The notes: generated from the sequence alone by a model not told the origin. Shown: positions 1 through 9,235, numbered from the stretch's first letter. The stretch is DNA of 33,454 nucleotides from Rhodospirillaceae bacterium (GCA_016845145.1 JAERTE010000118.1:1-33454); one strand, 5' to 3'. Numbers and translations: made by a program.

Positions 1-1649
1 CAAATGCGGTCAGCACCGGTCGTCTGGCGCATGCGTTCATGCTGACGGGCGTGCGTGGCGTGGGCAAGACGACGACGGCGCGGATTATTGCCCGTGGCCT
101 GAATTGTTCCGGTCCGGATAACCAGGCGGACTTCGGTCCCACGGTGGAGCCCTGTGGCCAGTGCGAACACTGCCTCGCTATCGCCGAAGACCGCCATGTA
201 GACGTGCTGGAAATGGATGCCGCCAGCCGCACGGGCGTCGATGATATCCGTGAGCTTATTGAGGGTGTGCGTTATCGCCCCACCTCGGCGCGCTACAAAG
301 TCTACATCATCGATGAAGTGCACATGCTGTCGAAGAACGCCTTCAACGCGCTGTTGAAGACGCTGGAAGAGCCGCCGGAACATGTGAAGTTCATCTTTGC
401 CACCACGGAAATCCGCAAGGTGCCGGTGACGGTGCTGTCGCGCTGTCAGCGGTTCGATCTGCGCCGGGTGGAGGTTGAGGAACTTTCCGCCCATTTCGCC
501 GGGATCGCCGCCAAGGAAGGCGCGAAGATATCCGAAACGGCGGTAAAACTGATTGCGCGTGCCGCCGACGGCAGTGTGCGTGATGGGCTGAGCCTGCTTG
601 ATCAGGCGATTTCCCATGCCGAGCATGAAATCGGTGAAGAAGAAGTCCGCGACATGCTGGGCCTCGCCGACCGCAGCCAGTCGTTTGATATTTTTGAGCA
701 TACCCTGAAAGGGAATGCTGCCGGTGCGCTGGACATCATGTCGCAACAGTACAACTCCGGTGCCGATCCCGTGCAGGTGATCGAGGACCTGCTGGAAGTC
801 ACCCATTGGATCACCCGTATCAAGGTGTCTGCGGATGCCGCCGATGATGTGGCTGTGCCGGAAATCGAGCGCACGCGCGGACTTGATCTGGCGGGACAGC
901 TTGGCATGGCTGCCGTATCCCGTGCCTGGCAGATGCTGCTGAAAGGTCTAGGCGAGGTGCGCGCCGCGCCATCGCCGGTACAGGCCGCCGAAATGGTCCT
1001 GATCCGTCTCGCCCATGCGGCAAACCTGCCGACGCCGGAAGAGGCGCTGAAATCGCTGGAGAAGGGCGAGGTGCCCGAGTCTTCTGCTCCGAGCGCTCCA
1101 CCCGCTGCGACGCCATCGCCTTCAACAGGTGGCGGCGGACGGGCTATGGCCAGTACCGGAACTGGCGACGCGATGCCGTCTACACCCGCGCCGCAAGCCA
1201 TGCCCAATTCCGATCCCGATCCCCGACCAGAGCCTCCACCGCCCGATGAGGAGTCGCGCGCTGAGGCCGACGCCAACCCGGTTCTCGCCAGTTTCGACGA
1301 GGTCCTGGCATTAGTGGAGCAAAAACGCGAAGGCCGCTTGCGGGTGTACTTGATCGACTACGTGCATCTGGTGTCGTTCGAGCCAGGCCGTATCGAGTTC
1401 CGCCCTGCCGAAGGCGCGCCGCAAGGCTTGGCCGGTCAGTTGGGCGATTTCCTCAGCGCCAATACGGGCATGCGCTGGATGGTGACGGTATCCCAGGAAC
1501 CGGGCGCGCCCACGGTTTCTGAAAACCTCGCCGCAGGGCAGGCGAAACTGGAAGCCGAGGTTGCCGAACACCCAATGGTGAAAGAGGTGCTGAAAACCTT
1601 CCCCGGCGCCGAGATCAAAACCGTCGAGCCGGTGGATAAAGGCGACTAG
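1..1649 (+). CDS. dnaX: DNA polymerase III subunit gamma/tau (5' end cut off by window)
   Basis: Clamp-loader ATPase that loads the beta sliding clamp and ties the replicase together. The reading frame is open from base 3 (NAVSTGRLAHAF) into the first ATG at 39, and these residues belong to the conserved DnaX N-terminus, so the true start lies outside the window. Visible motifs are Walker A GVRGVGKTTTAR, a zinc-binding set of four cysteines (LNCSG followed by CGQCEHC), Walker B YIIDEVHML, the sensor 1/arginine-finger region TVLSRCQRF and sensor 2 GSVRDGLSLLDQ. A Pro/Ser-rich linker, roughly residues 340-410 of the visible part, precedes a C-terminal tau-like domain. I saw no A-rich slippery heptamer of the E. 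coli type, so a programmed gamma product is not supported. ybaB and recR follow downstream on the same strand, as usual, but with other genes between. Confidence 0.96.
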   Translation, partial: NAVSTGRLAHAFMLTGVRGVGKTTTARIIARGLNCSGPDNQADFGPTVEPCGQCEHCLAIAEDRHVDVLEMDAASRTGVDDIRELIEGVRYRPTSARYKVYIIDEVHMLSKNAFNALLKTLEEPPEHVKFIFATTEIRKVPVTVLSRCQRFDLRRVEVEELSAHFAGIAAKEGAKISETAVKLIARAADGSVRDGLSLLDQAISHAEHEIGEEEVRDMLGLADRSQSFDIFEHTLKGNAAGALDIMSQQYNSGADPVQVIEDLLEVTHWITRIKVSADAADDVAVPEIERTRGLDLAGQLGMAAVSRAWQMLLKGLGEVRAAPSPVQAAEMVLIRLAHAANLPTPEEALKSLEKGEVPESSAPSAPPAATPSPSTGGGGRAMASTGTGDAMPSTPAPQAMPNSDPDPRPEPPPPDEESRAEADANPVLASFDEVLALVEQKREGRLRVYLIDYVHLVSFEPGRIEFRPAEGAPQGLAGQLGDFLSANTGMRWMVTVSQEPGAPTVSENLAAGQAKLEAEVAEHPMVKEVLKTFPGAEIKTVEPVDKGD

Positions 1650-1686
1650 GCAGGCACTGGGCTGAGCGGTTGGTCCGGGCGCACCA

Positions 1687-2076
1687 TTATCGTTGATGGT
1701 ACGTCAGCGCCCGTGCGATACAAAACGCCAAGGCATCTTTTTGCTCGCTCGCGGGGTCTTTCAGGATCATGGCCCGATTGCCGTCGAAATCGAACAGATC
1801 TTCGAACATCAGGCGATACTCTGTAATCAGGCTGGTTTGGCAATGCACGAACATCGCCGGGCAATTGTCTTTACTCATACCCAAGCGGATGGTCGTGCCG
1901 GATTTCGGGCGTTCCGTCAGGTAACTCGGCTGCCCCCATTTGAGGGTTTCGACGATATTGCCGGTGTCCGGCGTTCCCTCGGCCGTTTCAATGATCAAGT
2001 TCCGAATGAACGTGAGCTCATCGCGAATATCATCCGGAAATCGGGAGAAAGCATCGGCAACAGATTTATCCATCAT
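1687..2076 (-). CDS. DUF1801 (YdhG-like) domain protein
   Basis: Small cytosolic protein of 129 residues resembling DUF1801 proteins. The typical pattern is an N-terminal helix pair (DDIRDELTFIRNLI), then ETLKWGQPSYL, a short strand with TIRLGM, and a C-terminal helix ending ALAFCIARALTYH. The molecular function of the family is not established. It converges on dnaX with a 37-base gap and lies 12 bases downstream of the BenE-type transporter gene on the same strand, so the two may be co-transcribed. Family assignment is by motif recognition only. Confidence 0.8.
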   Translation of the reverse strand: MMDKSVADAFSRFPDDIRDELTFIRNLIIETAEGTPDTGNIVETLKWGQPSYLTERPKSGTTIRLGMSKDNCPAMFVHCQTSLITEYRLMFEDLFDFDGNRAMILKDPASEQKDALAFCIARALTYHQR

Positions 2077-2088
2077 GTTATGCGCCTA

Positions 2089-3255
2089 TCAATGCCGGAG
2101 CCGTTTCGCCAGCCATATTAACGTTCCCGCGGTCAAACCCCAAAATGCCCCGCTGATGCCGAACATCACCATGCCGCTGGCGGAAATCAAAAACGTCAGC
2201 GCCGGTGCTTCCAGTTGATTGGCATCGCTGAAGGCATGGGAAAGCGAAGCGACAAGGGCCGGAATAAGCGCCAGCCCGGCCACGGCTGTGATCAGCGCTG
2301 GGGGGGCGACGGAAGCGATGCTCGTGACCGCGCCGGCAGTGAACGCCAATCCCATATAGGCAACGCCGGAGACAATCGCCGCCCAGTATCGTGTTGAGCG
2401 CTCCTTACCGGCGTCCTCTCCGGCCATCATCGCCGCTGTGATCGCCGACATGTTGACCGGCACTGCGCCGAAGGGCGCGACCAACAGGCTCATTAGTCCG
2501 GTGTTGCGGATCAAGGGTTGGCGTTTGACCGTGAAGCCGTTCAGCTCCAGCACGGCAAATCCCGGAATATTTTGCCCCGCCATGGTGACCAAATACAGCG
2601 GGACGCCGACCGAGATCCACGACTGCCAGCTCAATACCGGTGACACAGGCGTCAGTGCCGGCAGGTCGGCGTAGAGTACGGCAGCGCCCGACGGCATATC
2701 GACGGCCAGAAAAAGAACCAGCAAGAACGCCACCAGAGCGAACGGCATGGCGGCCAACTTGTTCCAAGAAAGCCCCACGAGCCATGCGCCGAGTATGGGC
2801 AAAACCAACAACGGGATTGAACCGAGCGCATAGGCCGGCGCCAGGCAAAGTTTCAAAATCACGCCGGCCAGTAGCGCATTGGCGACCGGTTTTGGGATCG
2901 ATGCGACGAGCCGCCCAAGTGCTGGGATGAGCCCCGTGATGACGATCAGCACGCCACAGAAGATCATGGCGCCGACGGCTTCGGCGAAGCCGCCCGGTAG
3001 CGCAGCGGTGGACGCCAAAAACGCAGCGCCGGGCGTCGACCAGGCAACGGCAGCGGGGATGCGGGTCACGGCAGGCAGCCAAGTGCTGCACAGGCCCATG
3101 CCCATTGAGGCGAAGAACAGTCCCGTCGCGGCTTCGTCGGCGCTGGCCCCCATGGCCGTCAGCCCGGCCAGCACGATAGCAAACGAGGCCGCAAAGCCGA
3201 TGAAGGCCGCAAGCAGACCCATGTAAACCGCTTGAATTGTCAAGTCGCGGAACAT
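2089..3255 (-). CDS. benE: BenE-family benzoate/H+ symporter-like transporter
   Basis: Polytopic inner-membrane protein of 388 residues, close to the usual BenE length. The sequence is almost entirely hydrophobic segments separated by short loops, consistent with about 12 transmembrane helices. Typical BenE stretches include STPGAAFLAS near residue 73, the SIPKPVANALLAGV segment near 120, and a polar segment PFGAVPVNMSAITAAMMAG near residue 260. The family is known for benzoate uptake, but no aromatic-degradation genes lie nearby, so the substrate is unknown. It sits in a minus-strand cassette with the DUF1801 gene downstream and the PolB-like exonuclease upstream, inserted between dnaX and ybaB. 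The symbol denotes the family, not a proven substrate. Confidence 0.85.
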   Translation of the reverse strand: MFRDLTIQAVYMGLLAAFIGFAASFAIVLAGLTAMGASADEAATGLFFASMGMGLCSTWLPAVTRIPAAVAWSTPGAAFLASTAALPGGFAEAVGAMIFCGVLIVITGLIPALGRLVASIPKPVANALLAGVILKLCLAPAYALGSIPLLVLPILGAWLVGLSWNKLAAMPFALVAFLLVLFLAVDMPSGAAVLYADLPALTPVSPVLSWQSWISVGVPLYLVTMAGQNIPGFAVLELNGFTVKRQPLIRNTGLMSLLVAPFGAVPVNMSAITAAMMAGEDAGKERSTRYWAAIVSGVAYMGLAFTAGAVTSIASVAPPALITAVAGLALIPALVASLSHAFSDANQLEAPALTFLISASGMVMFGISGAFWGLTAGTLIWLAKRLRH

Positions 3256-3314
3256 CGTTGAGTTCTATGGGAAGAGGATCGGGTTGGCAATTCGAGCCGG
3301 CGGTGAGGATGGCC

Positions 3315-4145
3315 TCACAACAAAAACCGGTTCCCGCTCGCTTCCCCCCAAGCCTCCATGAACGCTGCCAAGTGCGGTCTCTCCGCGCCTTCGTTTTCAA
3401 TCAGCGTGATGATATCGGCGACCGCGCGATTGTAGCCTTCGGTATCGATGTTGCCCCGGTGCAACATGAAGCGCAGGTAGACGAGGTAGGTATTGAGCAC
3501 GTCGGTCTCGCAATAATCGCGCACGCCCTGCACATCGCCGCTATCAATCATGTCGCTGACCTTGGAGCCGTCGACGCCGAACTTGCCGGGGAACCCGAAT
3601 GCCGCGCAGACCTCAGCCAGCTTCACCCGTGCCGATGCACCATAGTCGGAAAGCTGTTCCAACAAGTCGCAGTGCCAATCCATGGAATAGCGGCTTGAAT
3701 AGCTGTTCCACTTGTCGCCTGCCTGATGCAGCCACGGTGACGCGATGCCGTGCACCATGGCGCGGTACTTGAGTACGGGCAGATCAAAACCCCGGCCGTT
3801 GAAGCTGACCAACCGTGGGCGCAGGCGCTCAAAATACTGGAAAAAGCCCTGCAGCAATTGCGCCTCATCGAAGCTCGCCTCGCCACCGGTGCGGAGTTCC
3901 TTCAGGTAATAAAACTCCTGGCTGCCGGCGGGTTCGATCTCGGCTTCCAGGAAGCTGATGGCGACGACCTTGTGAAACGGTTGGCGCGGAAATGAATTCC
4001 GCCCATCAGTGACTTCCAGATGGTAACGCTCGAGCTCTTCGCGTCGTTGGGCGATGTCAGGATCGGCAAAACCGGTCAGGTTCGGCACCGCGTCGGTATC
4101 CGGCACGGTCTCGATATCGAAGACGAAAAGGGTTTTGTGCTGCAT
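3315..4145 (-). CDS. Predicted 3'-5' exonuclease of the PolB exonuclease-domain type
   Basis: DEDD-type exonuclease of 276 residues without a polymerase domain. Exo I is VFDIETVPD near the N-terminus (two acidic metal ligands), Exo II is VSFNGRGFDLPVL mid-protein, and Exo III is YCETDVLNTYL toward the C-terminus. The family (Pfam DNA_pol_B_exo2-like) is known from sequence; a role in DNA or RNA end trimming is likely but unproven. The frame is open further upstream to 4268 but would then overlap ybaB. I chose ATG 4145 because GGACAGG lies 6 bases upstream; ATG 4151 is the alternative. The gene is divergent from ybaB across a 57-base gap. Confidence 0.88.
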   Translation of the reverse strand: MQHKTLFVFDIETVPDTDAVPNLTGFADPDIAQRREELERYHLEVTDGRNSFPRQPFHKVVAISFLEAEIEPAGSQEFYYLKELRTGGEASFDEAQLLQGFFQYFERLRPRLVSFNGRGFDLPVLKYRAMVHGIASPWLHQAGDKWNSYSSRYSMDWHCDLLEQLSDYGASARVKLAEVCAAFGFPGKFGVDGSKVSDMIDSGDVQGVRDYCETDVLNTYLVYLRFMLHRGNIDTEGYNRAVADIITLIENEGAERPHLAAFMEAWGEASGNRFLL

Positions 4146-4202
4146 GGCCATCCTGTCCGGGTGATGGTATACACGCTGGAGTGATTTCGAAAGGGTGCAC
4201 GT

Positions 4203-4526
4203 ATGAAAAACCTCGGCCAAATGCTGAAGCAGGCGCAGGAATTCCAGGGCAAGATGCAAGAGATGCAAGACCAGCTTGCCGAGTTGGAGGTTACCGGCTC
4301 ATCGGGCGGCGGCATGTGCCAGGTGGTGCTGAATGGCAAGGGCGAGGCAAAGAAGGTGAGCATCGATCCGGCACTTGTCAGCCCCGACGACGCAAGCGTG
4401 CTGGAAGACCTGATCGTCGCCGCCATCAATGACGCCAAGGCCAAGGCCGACGAGCGCATGCGCGACGAAATGCAAAAACTCACCGGCGGCCTGCAACTGC
4501 CGCCGGGCATGCAGTTGCCGTTCTAG
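4203..4526 (+). CDS. ybaB: YbaB/EbfC nucleoid-associated protein
   Basis: Small DNA-binding protein of 107 residues, the usual length. The family is dimeric and alters nucleoid structure. It starts with the typical MKNLGQMLKQAQEFQGKM, has the long helix QEMQDQLAELEVTGSSGGG, the strand VVLNGKGEAKKVSIDPALV, and ends in a second amphipathic helix with the Gly/Pro-rich tail PPGMQLPF. Genes of this family usually lie between dnaX and recR. Here they are separated by 2.5 kb upstream and one FkbM gene downstream. Confidence 0.95.
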   Translation: MKNLGQMLKQAQEFQGKMQEMQDQLAELEVTGSSGGGMCQVVLNGKGEAKKVSIDPALVSPDDASVLEDLIVAAINDAKAKADERMRDEMQKLTGGLQLPPGMQLPF

Positions 4527-4534
4527 ACCGCCAT

Positions 4535-5251
4535 ATGACGGCGCTCGCCGAAATCGATGAACATACGTTTTATCTGCCGGCACTTGGGCCTGGTTCCGTG
4601 GTGCTCGATTTGGGCGCAGCAAACGGCGGTTTTGCAGCTGAACTGAGTGCGCTCAAAGGCTGCGTTTGTCATTGTGCGGAGGCCTCGCCGGGGATGATCG
4701 ATACGATGATCCAGGCGGACGGCGTGCACCATCATCTCGCCGCCATCGGTGGGCTTGCCGGACCCATGCGCATGACCGTCGGCGGACGCGAGTTCGGCCA
4801 CTATTGGGTGCGGGCGACAGACGGCGAGGGCGAGATTGAGGTGCCGGGAGAAACGCTTGAATCCTTTATGGCGCGCTGCGGTGTCGAGCAGGCGGATCTG
4901 GTGAAGGTGGACATCGAAGGTGCGGAATTCGACATGTTTGACGCGGCTTCGGATGAGACGTTGTCGACGGTGGCGCAGTTCACCGTGGAGTTCCACGACT
5001 TTCTCGACCCGGCGTTGACGCCGCGCGTCAAGGCGGTGATTGCGCGCTTGGAGGGCCTGGGGTTTGAAACCATCATCATGACCCGCCATGCCCATGGCGA
5101 TGTGGTGTTCCTCAATCGTGCGAAAATCCCGCTCGATGCGTGGCAGTTGTTTTATATGCGCACTGCCGTCAAATACGGTCGCGGTATGCGCCGTGTGTTG
5201 TCGCGCAGATTGGTCCATAGATTGGCCCACAGATTGGCATTAGCGGCGTGA
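4535..5251 (+). CDS. FkbM-family SAM-dependent methyltransferase
   Basis: Class I methyltransferase of 238 residues. The SAM-binding loop is VVLDLGAANGGFAAEL (residues about 22-37), followed by an acidic residue in HCAEASPGM. The FkbM signature VKVDIEGAEFDMFD lies near residue 126, followed by a VEFHDF strand. The family methylates hydroxyl groups of sugars or polyketides; the substrate here is unknown. It starts 8 bases after the ybaB stop without a convincing ribosome-binding site and ends 10 bases before recR, so it is probably translated within the ybaB-recR transcript. The TPR/glycosyltransferase-like gene just beyond recR makes a role in surface-glycan modification plausible, as inference. 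Confidence 0.87.
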   Translation: MTALAEIDEHTFYLPALGPGSVVLDLGAANGGFAAELSALKGCVCHCAEASPGMIDTMIQADGVHHHLAAIGGLAGPMRMTVGGREFGHYWVRATDGEGEIEVPGETLESFMARCGVEQADLVKVDIEGAEFDMFDAASDETLSTVAQFTVEFHDFLDPALTPRVKAVIARLEGLGFETIIMTRHAHGDVVFLNRAKIPLDAWQLFYMRTAVKYGRGMRRVLSRRLVHRLAHRLALAA

Positions 5252-5261
5252 TGGGTGACCC

Positions 5262-5855
5262 ATGAGCAGCCCCGAGATCGAACGTCTGATCCAGATGTTG
5301 GCAAAGCTGCCGGGCCTCGGCCCGCGGTCGGCCCGGCGCGCCGTGCTGGCATTGATTCGCCGCCGCGAGACATTGCTGACGCCGCTGGCGAAGGCGTTGA
5401 GCGATGCGGCGGACGCGGTGCGGGTGTGTTCGACCTGCGGTAACGTCGACAGCCGCGACCCATGCACCATCTGCACCGACGGCGGACGTGATGCATCGCT
5501 GTTGTGTGTTGTCGAAGACGTCGCCGATCTCTGGGCGCTGGAACGCACGCACGCCTATAAGGGGCGCTACCATGTGCTTGGCGGCACATTGTCCGCCTTG
5601 GATGGCGTGACGCCGGAAGACCTGAACATTCCCGCCCTCGTGGCGCGGGCGGCGGAAGTCGCCGTGAAAGAGGTTGTGCTGGCGACCAGTTTGACGGTCG
5701 ACGGCCAAACAACCGCGCACTACATCACCGACCGCCTGGCTGGCGCCGATGTCACGGTGTCGGAGCTGGCGCACGGCGTGCCGGTGGGGGGTGAGTTGGA
5801 TTATCTCGATGACGGCACGTTGCAGGCGGCTTTGAAACAACGCCGCGAGCTTTGA
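5262..5855 (+). CDS. recR: Recombination mediator protein RecR
   Basis: Works with RecO (and RecF) to load RecA at single-stranded gaps. The length of 197 residues is normal. Features in order are the helix-hairpin-helix [14 protein letters not shown] near residues 13-26, the four-cysteine zinc site VCSTCGN followed by CTIC around residues 55-71, and a Toprim domain beginning [10 protein letters not shown]. The C-terminal part contains [15 protein letters not shown] and the Walker B-like [22 protein letters not shown] region. Synteny with dnaX and ybaB supports the call. Confidence 0.96.
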   Translation: MSSPEIERLIQMLAKLPGLGPRSARRAVLALIRRRETLLTPLAKALSDAADAVRVCSTCGNVDSRDPCTICTDGGRDASLLCVVEDVADLWALERTHAYKGRYHVLGGTLSALDGVTPEDLNIPALVARAAEVAVKEVVLATSLTVDGQTTAHYITDRLAGADVTVSELAHGVPVGGELDYLDDGTLQAALKQRREL

Positions 5856-5876
5856 TATGAAACGGAGCATCCTTCC

Positions 5877-7637
5877 ATGACGATAGCCGACAAGCTGCAA
5901 AACGCACTGCAACTTCACCAAAGCGGCAACTTGGCCGATGCGGGTTTATTGTATCAGGAAATTCTGCGCGAAGACCCCGACCAGGTTGATGCGCTGAACT
6001 TGCTGGGTGTGGTGTTGTCGACGGCGGGTAAAATGGATGCGGCGATCACGCTGCTGGCGCGGGCCTGCGAATTGGCGCCCGATTTCGCCGGGCCCTTCGT
6101 CAACCTGGGCAATGTTTTGCAGGCCACGGGACGGCTGGATGAAGCCGTTGACGCGTTTCAAAAAGGCCTCACGCTGGCGCCTGAGCAGGCCGAGACGGCC
6201 AACAATCTTGCCAGTGCCTTGAACGCCCTGGGCCGACACGAGGAGGCGCTGGATTCGTGCACGCAGGCCTTGGCCGGAAATCCGAACCTGGGCGCGGCAC
6301 ATGTGAACATGGGCAATGCGTTGCTGGCCATGGATAACGCCAAAGAGGCGATGGTCAGCTACAAGAAGGCGCTGGAGCTCAATCCCGCTGACTCGACCGC
6401 GCACTTCGATCTCGGCAATGCCGAGATGAAGCTGGAGAAGTACGACGCCGCGCACGCCAGCTACACCCGCGCCGTGTCGCTGGATTTCTCCAACGCCGAA
6501 AAGCACTACAACCTGGGCAACGCCTGCCAGGCCTTGGATCGTTTCGATGAGGCCATTTCCGCCTACGACAAGGCGATTGAGATCAATCCGGCTTACATCG
6601 ACGCCATCTGCAATCGTGGTGCCACGTTGCAGAAGATGGACCGCGTCGACGAGGCTATTGCCGCCCTACGCGCCGCCCTTGCCGGAGAGCCCGAAAGCCC
6701 GGATCTGCATTGGAATTTGTCGTTGGCGCTGTTGCAGAACGGCGATTACACGGAAGGCTGGGCCGAGTACGAGTGGCGCTGGCAGACACCGACGTTTCTG
6801 GCCTACGCGCGCGATTTCGGCGTGCCGCGCTGGGACGGAGAAGCGTTGGAGGGTCGCACGTTGTTGATTGATGCCGAGCAAGGCTTCGGCGATGCCTTGC
6901 AGTTTATCCGCTACGCGGAACTGGTGGCGGCGAACCACGATGGGCGAATTATCGTCGAGTGCCGGCCTCAGTTGAGCCCATTGTTTTCGGCCATGCCCGG
7001 GATCGATGCCTGTATCGATCTGGGCGCGGAGTTGCCGCCGTTTGATCTCTACTGCCCGCTCATGAGCCTGCCGCATGTGCTGGGTGATAGCGTTGAGCAT
7101 GTGCCGGCTGACATTCCATATGTGCGCGTTCCCGAAGGCGTGCCGGTGGATACCCGCATCACAGGGGCCGAAGGGCTAAAGGTCGGGCTTGCCTGGGCCG
7201 GCAGTCCGACGCGCGTCGATAACCACAAGCGCTCTTGCCCTTTGACTGAATTGGCGCCGCTTTGGGCAGTGCCGGGCATTTCGCTGTTCAGCCTGCAGGT
7301 GGGCAAATATCAGCATGATATCGAACAGCTTTCGGATGACCATGGCATTGTTGATCTGGCTGAGGACCTGGGCGATTTCGCTGATACGGCTTGCGCCGTT
7401 GCCGCGCTGGATTTGGTGATCTCCGTCGATACCTCCGTGCTGCATCTGGCTGGGGCATTGGGAAAACCTGCCTGGGGGCTGATGTCCAAGCCGACGGGGT
7501 TTTTGTGGCAGACGGAGCGCGGCGATAGTCCGTGGTATCCGTCCGTCCGGCTTTTCCGGCAACCCGAACCGGGCAACTGGGCCGGCATGATCGAAATTGT
7601 TGCGGCTGAATTGGCGGCGCTGGCCGGGGACCGTTAA
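5877..7637 (+). CDS. TPR-repeat protein with C-terminal glycosyltransferase-like domain
   Basis: Protein of 586 residues. The first ~290 residues are tandem 34-residue TPR units (for example AHVNMGNALLAMDNAKEAM and KHYNLGNACQALDRFDEAI). A linker NGDYTEGWAEYEWRW leads into a C-terminal domain resembling the GT-B/heptosyltransferase-like tail of large bacterial TPR proteins, with LKVGLAWAGSP near residue 434 and VISVDTSVLHLAGALGKPAWGL near residue 518. No signal peptide is seen, so it is probably cytosolic. GGAG lies 9 bases before ATG 5877, 21 bases after recR. Its stop overlaps by four bases the stop of the convergent nfeD gene. Likely a glycan-modifying or scaffold protein; catalytic activity is unproven. 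Confidence 0.85.
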   Translation: MTIADKLQNALQLHQSGNLADAGLLYQEILREDPDQVDALNLLGVVLSTAGKMDAAITLLARACELAPDFAGPFVNLGNVLQATGRLDEAVDAFQKGLTLAPEQAETANNLASALNALGRHEEALDSCTQALAGNPNLGAAHVNMGNALLAMDNAKEAMVSYKKALELNPADSTAHFDLGNAEMKLEKYDAAHASYTRAVSLDFSNAEKHYNLGNACQALDRFDEAISAYDKAIEINPAYIDAICNRGATLQKMDRVDEAIAALRAALAGEPESPDLHWNLSLALLQNGDYTEGWAEYEWRWQTPTFLAYARDFGVPRWDGEALEGRTLLIDAEQGFGDALQFIRYAELVAANHDGRIIVECRPQLSPLFSAMPGIDACIDLGAELPPFDLYCPLMSLPHVLGDSVEHVPADIPYVRVPEGVPVDTRITGAEGLKVGLAWAGSPTRVDNHKRSCPLTELAPLWAVPGISLFSLQVGKYQHDIEQLSDDHGIVDLAEDLGDFADTACAVAALDLVISVDTSVLHLAGALGKPAWGLMSKPTGFLWQTERGDSPWYPSVRLFRQPEPGNWAGMIEIVAAELAALAGDR

Positions 7638-8086
7638 TCCGCAGGTTCGACCCGAAGCGACGCCCCTTCGACGCCGGTGACCCGCACCTGGGCGCCCGCC
7701 GGCATATCGTCGCCGACAATGCGCCAATTCGAATCGCCGACCTTCACCTTTCCGACCCCGTTGACGATGGGCGCGTCGATTTCGAAGGTGCGACCGATGT
7801 ATTGGTTGCCGCGGCGGTTGAGATCGGGCTCGTCGGTGGCGAGCGGACGCCTGGCCACAAGTATGCGCCCGCCGATACCAGCAATGACCGAGAGCGCGCC
7901 GAAGATCATCAACTGCGACTCCCAGGCAAGATCCGGTTGCGCGAGCAGAACCAAGCCCGTTAAGCCTGCCCCGATTCCAAGCCATAGGAAAATCACGCCG
8001 GGCGCCATGATTTCCAGCACGACAAGTGCGACAGCGAGAATCCACCAGTGCCAGAAGACCAGTTCTCTGAAAAACTCAACCATCAT
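7634..8086 (-). CDS. NfeD-family membrane protein
   Basis: Short-form NfeD of 150 residues. Hydrophobic helices are FWHWWILAVALVVLEI, IFLWLGIGAGLTGLVLL and LMIFGALSVIAGIGG, followed by a soluble C-terminal OB-fold with GRTFEIDAPIVNGVGKVKVGD. The family acts with SPFH (stomatin/flotillin-like) proteins in membrane organisation and quality control. The gene begins 6 bases after the stop of the SPFH gene, forming the classical pair. Confidence 0.9.
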   Translation of the reverse strand: MMVEFFRELVFWHWWILAVALVVLEIMAPGVIFLWLGIGAGLTGLVLLAQPDLAWESQLMIFGALSVIAGIGGRILVARRPLATDEPDLNRRGNQYIGRTFEIDAPIVNGVGKVKVGDSNWRIVGDDMPAGAQVRVTGVEGASLRVEPAD

Positions 8087-8092
8087 CGTCGT

Positions 8093-9067
8093 CTATTCTT
8101 TTTCCCAAGGACCTTGTGTGGGTGTTGACCCACCACCTTTGCCAAACGCATCTTTAGCCAATTCAGCGACACCGGCAAGCGAGCCCAGAATGCCTGTCGC
8201 TTCCATGGGCATCAGAATGACTTTCTGGTTGCGCGCTGAACCAATGGTTTGCAAGGCATCGACGTACTTCTGGGCGACAAAATAATTCACCGCCTGCACG
8301 TTGCCTTCAGCGATCGCGTCGGACATGACGGACGTCACCTTGGCTTCCGCTTCGCCTTCGCGCTCACGCGCTTCGGCGTCGCGATAGGCGGCTTCGCGCC
8401 GGCCTTCGGCTTCCAGGATGGCGGATTGTTTCTCACCCTCGGCCTTCAGGATGGCGGCTTGCCGGAAGCCCTCGGCCTCAAGCACGTTGGCGCGTTTGTC
8501 GCGCTCGGCTTTCATCTGCCGGGCCATGGCGTCAACCAAGTCGCGCGGCGGCGTGATGTCCTTGATCTCGATGCGCGTCACCTTTACGCCCCAGGGGTCG
8601 GTGGCGTCATCGACGACGGTCAAAAGTTGGCTGTTGATTTTGTCGCGCTTCGATAGCAATTCGTCCAAATCCATGGAACCCATGACGGTCCGGATGTTGG
8701 TCATGGTCAGATTGAGGATGGCGTATTCCATGTCATTGACCTCGTAGGCCGACATGGCGGCATCGATGATCTGGAAAAACACCACGCCGTCCACAGTGAC
8801 CATGGCGTTGTCCTTGGTGATGACCTCCTGCGAGGGAACGTCGAGAACGCGCTCGCGCATGTTCAGTTGATGGCTCACGCGGTCGATGAAAGGCACGATC
8901 AGATGCAGGCCGGGTTTCAGTGTCTTGACGTATTTACCGAAGCGTTCGACGGTGAATTCCGTGCCTTGCGGGACAGTCTTGACGCCCATGAAGACCAACA
9001 CGATGGCCAGCAGCAGAAATGCGATAACAAATCCGGTAAACGGATCGATGGAGCTGAAGTCAGCCAT
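8093..9067 (-). CDS. qmcA: SPFH/stomatin-like protein (QmcA type)
   Basis: Membrane-anchored SPFH-domain protein of 324 residues. One N-terminal transmembrane helix (residues about 12-29, GFVIAFLLLAIVLVFMGV) is followed by the SPFH start VPQGTEFTVERFGKYVKTL. Typical segments are PGLHLIVPFIDRVSHQLNMR and WGVKVTRIEIKDITPPRDL. A long charged Ala/Glu-rich coiled coil (residues about 185-245) drives oligomerisation in this family. It is the first gene of the pair with nfeD. GGGA lies upstream of ATG 9067. Confidence 0.92.
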   Translation of the reverse strand: MADFSSIDPFTGFVIAFLLLAIVLVFMGVKTVPQGTEFTVERFGKYVKTLKPGLHLIVPFIDRVSHQLNMRERVLDVPSQEVITKDNAMVTVDGVVFFQIIDAAMSAYEVNDMEYAILNLTMTNIRTVMGSMDLDELLSKRDKINSQLLTVVDDATDPWGVKVTRIEIKDITPPRDLVDAMARQMKAERDKRANVLEAEGFRQAAILKAEGEKQSAILEAEGRREAAYRDAEAREREGEAEAKVTSVMSDAIAEGNVQAVNYFVAQKYVDALQTIGSARNQKVILMPMEATGILGSLAGVAELAKDAFGKGGGSTPTQGPWEKE

Positions 9068-9235
9068 ATTGAAAATCCCTTTCGATCAAATCGTGAGCGC
9101 ACAAATAAAAATTGAATTGTTCACCCATGATTTGTCTTAAAGCCGCGCCGAGGCAAGTGAAATCAGCGCGAGAACCTTACGAGAACGCCGAAAAACACAA
9201 TAATAATAAAGGCTTAATTGTGTCAGTGATGTACA

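Noticed and set aside
1315..1335. Possible slippery site in dnaX (run of A near GAGCAAAAACGC)
   Set aside because: The run is only five A's and lacks the A6G heptamer and a following hairpin.
4523..5230. 235-codon minus-strand frame
   Set aside because: Antisense to the FkbM methyltransferase, which has its SAM-binding and FkbM motifs intact.
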